Below, piece by piece: positions 60,311 to 64,000 of a DNA stretch of 64,000 nt. A model generated the notes under the pieces. That model was given only the letters and a program-made list of their open reading frames with translations. It was not told the DNA's origin and searched no databases. This DNA is from CAZJJZ01 sp964546505 (lineage in GTDB: Bacteria > Patescibacteriota > Gracilibacteria > UBA1369). The first letter of the stretch is position 1. Every line of letters starts with the position of its first letter. The stretch spans positions 1-64,000 of the forward strand of contig CAZJJZ010000002.1 in NCBI GenBank assembly GCA_964546505.1, written 5' to 3'. The translations under genes and the position numbers were made by a program.

Positions 60311-61120
60311 ATGAATCAAAGGTTGATTGATCACGTAAATCATCAGGTCGGAGAGAAGGAGAATTTTCCACTGCAAGAGAAAAAGCTCTCTATTGACAAT
60401 GTTGTGAGAAAATATGGAAATTTAGTTCACAAAGTTGCCAGGAAATATGCTTATGCTTTTGGTTTGGAAAGTGAGGATTTGGCACAGGAAGGTTTTGTGG
60501 GTTTGCTGGACGCAATAGAAAAATATGAAGCCAGTAAATGTGCGGAATTTGGTTATTTTGCAAAATGGAAAATTAAATCGGCAATTAGAAATTATTTAAA
60601 AACAAGGGGTTTTCTGATCAAGGTGACTGATAAAGATGAGGCTGATCAGGACGGTGCGAATAGATCTACTCGCTTAGAGAGGCCAGTTGTGAAATCTTTG
60701 GACACAGATGTGGATCGCGATGAAATGCGCTTGTTATCTGTACCTATCACAGATTTAATCGGAGACGATTTAGCGCAAATCGAAAATTTCGAAACCAAAA
60801 AAGACTATCAGTGTTTGTTGGATTGTTTAGATAAGAGGCAAAAGTTTGTGATGAAGGCTTTACTGGGATGGGAGATGGAATTAAAAACTCCTGGTGAAGT
60901 TGGTGAAATTTTAGGAGTGACAGCTGCCAGAGTTAATCAAATTTATCAGGAAGCAAGAGAAACAATGGCAAAGGTAAATCACCTAAGAGAGTCTTTGCCA
61001 AGCAAATTGGCCAAGAAATATCTCTCAATACAAATACAGAAAGCGGAGGAAGTTCATCCACAAAACTCAAAAACAAAAGTCATGTGGGAGAGGAAAAGGG
61101 CACTGCGTAGGGTAGCGTAA
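60311..61120 (+). CDS. Sigma-70 family RNA polymerase sigma factor (second of two)
   Basis: A 269-residue protein. Region 2 (about 28-105) has the LESEDLAQEGFVGLLDAI core-binding motif and FGYFAKWKIKSAIRNYL. Region 4 (about 170-225) has LDKRQKFVMKALLGW and a helix-turn-helix TPGEVGEILGVTAARVNQIY. A Lys-rich tail of about 35 residues follows. Between the regions lies an acidic segment (ITDLIGDDLAQIENFETK). It is distinct from its upstream neighbour and ends at a terminator shared with dnaK. Confidence 0.87.
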   Translation: MNQRLIDHVNHQVGEKENFPLQEKKLSIDNVVRKYGNLVHKVARKYAYAFGLESEDLAQEGFVGLLDAIEKYEASKCAEFGYFAKWKIKSAIRNYLKTRGFLIKVTDKDEADQDGANRSTRLERPVVKSLDTDVDRDEMRLLSVPITDLIGDDLAQIENFETKKDYQCLLDCLDKRQKFVMKALLGWEMELKTPGEVGEILGVTAARVNQIYQEARETMAKVNHLRESLPSKLAKKYLSIQIQKAEEVHPQNSKTKVMWERKRALRRVA

Positions 61121-61130
61121 ACTATTTTTA

Positions 61131-61159
61131 AAAGGCTTATCTTTGAGGGATAAGCCTTT
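61131..61159. terminator. Bidirectional terminator between the second sigma gene and dnaK
   Basis: A perfect 11-bp stem AAAGGCTTATC / GATAAGCCTTT (61131-61141, 61149-61159) with a 7-nt loop. T runs on both strands serve the two convergent genes. Confidence 0.92.
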
Positions 61160-61167
61160 TTCGAAAT

Positions 61168-63103
61168 TTATTCTTTTTTCTCTTCTGGATTTTCTACAAT
61201 TTCACCTTCGGTGATATCGGGGTTTTCTGGTTCTTCTTTTACTCTGACACCTTCGTCAGTCGAGGAAGTTGTTGGCTCGCCGCTGCTCGATGGATTTTGA
61301 TAAAGTGCTGCACCGAGTTTTTGAATCACGTCAGAAAGTTCATTAATACCTTTTTCTATTTCTTCTTTGCTGGTTTCTTTATTTTCCAAACTTTTTTTCA
61401 AGGCTTCAAGTTTTTCGTTAATCGGCTTTTTGATATCGTCACCAACTTTATCACCATTTTCCTTCAAAGTTTTTTCAGTTTGAATCACCATAGCTTCACC
61501 ATGATTGCGAGTTTCAATCATTTCTTTCTTTTTCTTGTCTTCTTCAGCATGTAGTTCTGCTTCTTTTTTCATACGCTCAATTTCATCTGCAGGAATATTC
61601 GAAGAGCCTGTGATGGTGATATGTTGAGTTTTATTGCTGGCTTTATCTACGGCTTTAACATTCAAAATACCGTTAGCGTCAATATCAAAGGAAACTTCAA
61701 TTTGTGGTACGCCACGAGGAGACGGAGGTATTCCATCAAGTACGAATCTACCTAAAGATTTGTTATCCGACGCCATGTGTCTTTCACCTTGTAAGACGTG
61801 AATTTCTACAGCGGTTTGACTGTCGGCAGCGGTTGAAAAGACTTGAGATTTACTGACTGGTATAGTGGTGTTGCGATCAATTAATCGAGTACAAACTCCG
61901 CCTAATGTTTCAATTCCCAAAGAGAGAGGAGTAACATCGAGCAAGATCACGTTTTTGACATCACCTTGCAATACTCCACCTTGAATAGCCGCACCTAGCG
62001 CTACCACTTCATCAGGATTGATACCACGATGCGGTTCTTTACCAAATATTTCTTTAACTTTGGCTTGAACTGCTGGAATACGTGTTGAGCCTCCGACTAA
62101 AACAATTTCATGTAGGTCTGAAGCGTAAATTTTGGCGTCATCAAGAGCTTTTTTGCAAGGTTCAACACATCTTTCTACTAAATCTGCCACCAAATCCTCG
62201 AACTTGGCACGACTTAAACGAACCGTCAGGTGTTTAGGTGTTCCGGATGCATCCATAGTAATGAAGGGTTCGCTAATTTCCACTTCATGTTGGCTGGAAA
62301 GTTGACATTTGGCTTTTTCCGCTGCGGTACGTACTCTTTGTAAAGCGATTGGATCTTTGGACAGGTCAAGGCCATTTTCTTTTTTGAATTCAGCTATAAT
62401 CCAGTCCATTACTACGTTATCGAAATCGTCACCGCCTAGATGGGTGTCGCCATTGGTGGACAAAACTTCAAAAACGCCATCACCCAATTCCAATATCGAG
62501 ACATCAAAAGTACCGCCGCCCAAGTCAAACACAGCGATTTTTTTGTCTGAACCCCTTTTGTCCAGCCCATAGGCCAGAGCGGCGGCGGTTGGTTCATTGA
62601 TTATTCTTTTAACTTCCAACCCGGCAATTTTGCCGGCATCTTTGGTGGCTTGTCTTTGAGCGTCATTAAAGTAAGCTGGTACGGTGATTACTGCTTCTGT
62701 TACCGGCTCGCCTAAGTACGCTTCAGCGTCAGCTTTTAATTTTTGCAAAACCATTGCGGAAATTTCTGCTGGTTGACGTTGTTTGCCATCAAGCATAATT
62801 TCGGCTTCTCCGGCTCCGCCCTTGACTACTTCATAAGGTACTCTTTTAGTTTCTTCATTCACTTCGGAATGGTTGCGTCCGATAAATCTTTTGGCTGAAT
62901 ATATGGTGTTTTTGGGATTGGTAATGGCTTGGGCCTTAGCTATCGATCCAACCAGCCTTTCACCATTCTTAATTCCGACTACAGAAGGAGTAGTTCGATT
63001 GCCTTCCGCGTTAGGGATAACAACCGGTTCTGTTCCTTCCATTACNNNNNNNNNNNNNNNNNNNNNNNNNNNNNNNNNNNNNNNNNNNNNNNNNNNNNNG
63101 CAT
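61168..63103 (-). CDS. dnaK: Chaperone protein DnaK (Hsp70), N-terminus in a gap
   Basis: About 640 residues. The ATG at 63103 is followed by 54 Ns (63046-63099) that cover the first ATPase motif (GIDLGTTNS region); the frame resumes at MEGTEPVVIPNAEG. Further landmarks are VPAYFNDAQRQATKDAG, IAVFDLGGGTFDVS, VLVGGSTRIPAVQ and the linker VILLDVTPLSLGIET. The substrate domain and an acidic tail (EEPENPDITEGE) follow. It has its own promoter overlapped by a CIRCE operator. No dnaJ lies downstream. Confidence 0.96.
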
Positions 63104-63121
63104 AATTGTTTGATGATGATT

Positions 63122-63148
63122 TTAGCACTCTCTATTTTAGACTGCTAA
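63122..63148. promoter_or_regulatory. CIRCE operator (HrcA binding site)
   Basis: TTAGCACTC (63122-63130), nine bases, GACTGCTAA (63140-63148). The CIRCE consensus is TTAGCACTC-N9-GAGTGCTAA, so only one base differs. It lies directly upstream of dnaK and covers its -10 box. HrcA, encoded three genes upstream, is the expected repressor. Confidence 0.93.
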
Positions 63149-63162
63149 CTTGGGCAAGTCAA
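63134..63162 (-). promoter_or_regulatory. dnaK promoter
   Basis: Minus strand TTGACT (63157-63162), exactly 17 bp, TAAAAT (63134-63139). The -10 lies inside CIRCE, so bound HrcA would block polymerase. The leader is about 25 nt. Confidence 0.85.
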
Positions 63163-63190
63163 GAGAGTAAATGTAAATTTTTTTAAGTAC

Positions 63191-63811
63191 TTATTCGCTT
63201 TGATTTGTCGAGGATTTTTCTTCACCGTGGCCTACCACCACCTTGGATCTACGTAGAACTTTTTCGCCCATTTTGTAGCCGTGTTGCAAAGCTTTCAGAA
63301 TTTGGTCTTTGGGACCGGAAGAGGTAGTAATGGCTTCATGAACATTAGGATCAAAGGCTGATTCGCTCGCGTCAATTTTGGTGAGGCCAAAATTGGCTAA
63401 AGTTTCTTCCAATTGTTTGAAAATTGCAATCACGCCAGCTGCCCAGTCTTTGGCTGCATTATCTGCAGGAGCGTGTTCCAGGGCGCGATGAAAATTGTCC
63501 AAGATCGGTAATAACTCTGACATCAAATTAGCGTTAGCAAATTCTACAAATTTTTTCTTTTCTTCTTCAGTACGTTTTTTGTAATTGGATAAATCGGCCA
63601 GAGCTTGCTGGCTAATGCGAGTGAGTTCTTGCAATTGTGCTTTGCTGGCTTCCAACTCTTGTTTTAATTGTTGAAAGGTTTGTCCGGCACTGTCGTCTCC
63701 TGTTCCCGCATCGTCACCGCCATTAGGGTTATCGCCGAAAGCTGGTTCAGGGTTATTGGTGGAATTTTCATCTGTACTATCCCAATTGCTGGAATTCCAA
63801 TCGTTGGACAT
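63191..63811 (-). CDS. grpE: Nucleotide exchange factor GrpE
   Basis: A 206-residue protein. The acidic, Asn/Asp-rich first 45 residues lead into a long coiled coil (about 45-105, with LADLSNYKKRTEEEKKKF). The beta domain follows, with FDPNVHEAITTSSGPKDQI and KMGEKVLRRSKVVVG. It drives ADP release from DnaK. It lies between hrcA (11 bp) and dnaK. Confidence 0.95.
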   Translation of the reverse strand: MSNDWNSSNWDSTDENSTNNPEPAFGDNPNGGDDAGTGDDSAGQTFQQLKQELEASKAQLQELTRISQQALADLSNYKKRTEEEKKKFVEFANANLMSELLPILDNFHRALEHAPADNAAKDWAAGVIAIFKQLEETLANFGLTKIDASESAFDPNVHEAITTSSGPKDQILKALQHGYKMGEKVLRRSKVVVGHGEEKSSTNQSE

Positions 63812-63822
63812 GAGTTAGAAGG

Positions 63823-64000
63823 TTAAATAATATCTTTGATTTGCTCCAAAACAGCTCGGTTAAAAGCGTAATTGGTGCGGGTAGGAGAAAGTAAACCAAT
63901 AGTGGTGTAATGGTTGAGTAATTTGAGTTTGGTGACCATCAGGGCGCAGCTTTGAATTTCAGGAATGATGTTTTCTTTACCAATGTAAAGTTGCACAGAA
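63823..64000 (-). CDS. hrcA: Heat-inducible transcription repressor HrcA, partial (C-terminus)
   Basis: The last 58 codons are visible, ending EQIKDII and TAA at 63823. Family features are VQLYIGKENIIPEIQ, the hydrophobic TIGLLSPTRTNYAFN (family GxIGPTRMxY) and the final helix. The 5' part lies beyond 64000. It precedes grpE, and its target, a CIRCE element, lies before dnaK. Confidence 0.9.
   Translation of the reverse strand, partial: SVQLYIGKENIIPEIQSCALMVTKLKLLNHYTTIGLLSPTRTNYAFNRAVLEQIKDII

Noticed and set aside
1105..61120. Alternative genetic code with TGA read as glycine, as in Gracilibacteria and Absconditabacteria
   Set aside because: uvrB, hrpA and the DUF167 gene end in TGA at the expected family length, and conserved genes have no internal TGA.
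1..64000. CRISPR arrays, insertion sequences, prophage genes or tRNA genes
   Set aside because: I looked for regular repeat-spacer units, transposase or integrase genes and tRNA folds in the gaps between genes and saw none.

Overview
The window is a piece of a draft bacterial scaffold, broken by runs of N at 813-822, 8799-8867, 17489-17498, 21004-21022, 25575-25591, 31821-31835, 37659-37694, 45270-45349, 45581-45637, 56612-56642 and 63046-63099. Several genes look broken only because the N-run lengths do not keep frame. The best reading is an AT-rich member of the Patescibacteria (Candidate Phyla Radiation). The reasons are a complete but reduced ribosomal-protein supercluster lacking L30 and L29, a small divergent adenylate kinase, a secreted protein with repeated SANY motifs, and an almost total absence of Shine-Dalgarno sequences before the genes. 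TGA is a normal stop codon (uvrB, hrpA), so this is not a lineage that reads TGA as glycine. The assignment is inference, not a database result.

Layout. 1-812: a GC-rich contig end with a partial cysteine-rich lipoprotein, possibly foreign to the rest. 823-13236: uvrB, a DUF2207/LemA membrane pair, a DnaQ-DinG exonuclease-helicase, an SLH-domain surface protein, an unknown protein and a eukaryotic-type hexokinase. 13325-21378: hrpA, then trmD, a P-type Ca2+-ATPase, a DUF167 protein and rsmA read as one minus-strand cluster. 21379-21966: a 588-bp gap holding a GC-rich folded element and the terminator of the ribosomal supercluster. 21967-41906 (all minus): fusA, tuf, then the S10, spc and alpha operons in near-canonical order down to rplM and rpsI. 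42000-44125: two plus-strand genes (an AEC-type permease of unlike composition and a proline-rich surface protein) that split fusA from rpsG-rpsL. 44140-53758 (minus): rpoB, ssb, rpoC, rpsL, rpsG. 53975-56759: an ABC export pair and a TIM-barrel isomerase-like gene. 56951-58106: a cytochrome b5-like lipoprotein and a ferric-reductase-like membrane protein. 58108-61120: serS and two consecutive sigma-70 family factors. 61168-64000: the hrcA-grpE-dnaK heat-shock locus, with a CIRCE operator on the dnaK promoter.

How the parts fit. Most of the window is the gene-expression core: RNA polymerase subunits, two sigma factors, about 26 ribosomal proteins, elongation factors, IF-1, SecY, methionine aminopeptidase, rRNA/tRNA methyltransferases and seryl-tRNA synthetase. 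Chaperones and DNA repair or helicase functions flank it. The accessory parts are mostly cell-surface or membrane functions. The points most worth a second look are: an 8-bp hairpin that buries one of only two Shine-Dalgarno sequences; two crossing inverted repeats, pseudoknot-like, in the rplC leader; a histone-like N-terminal extension and an acidic tail on RpoB; ssb placed between rpoB and rpoC; the b5/ferric-reductase redox pair; and the unexplained folded element between trmD and rpsI.
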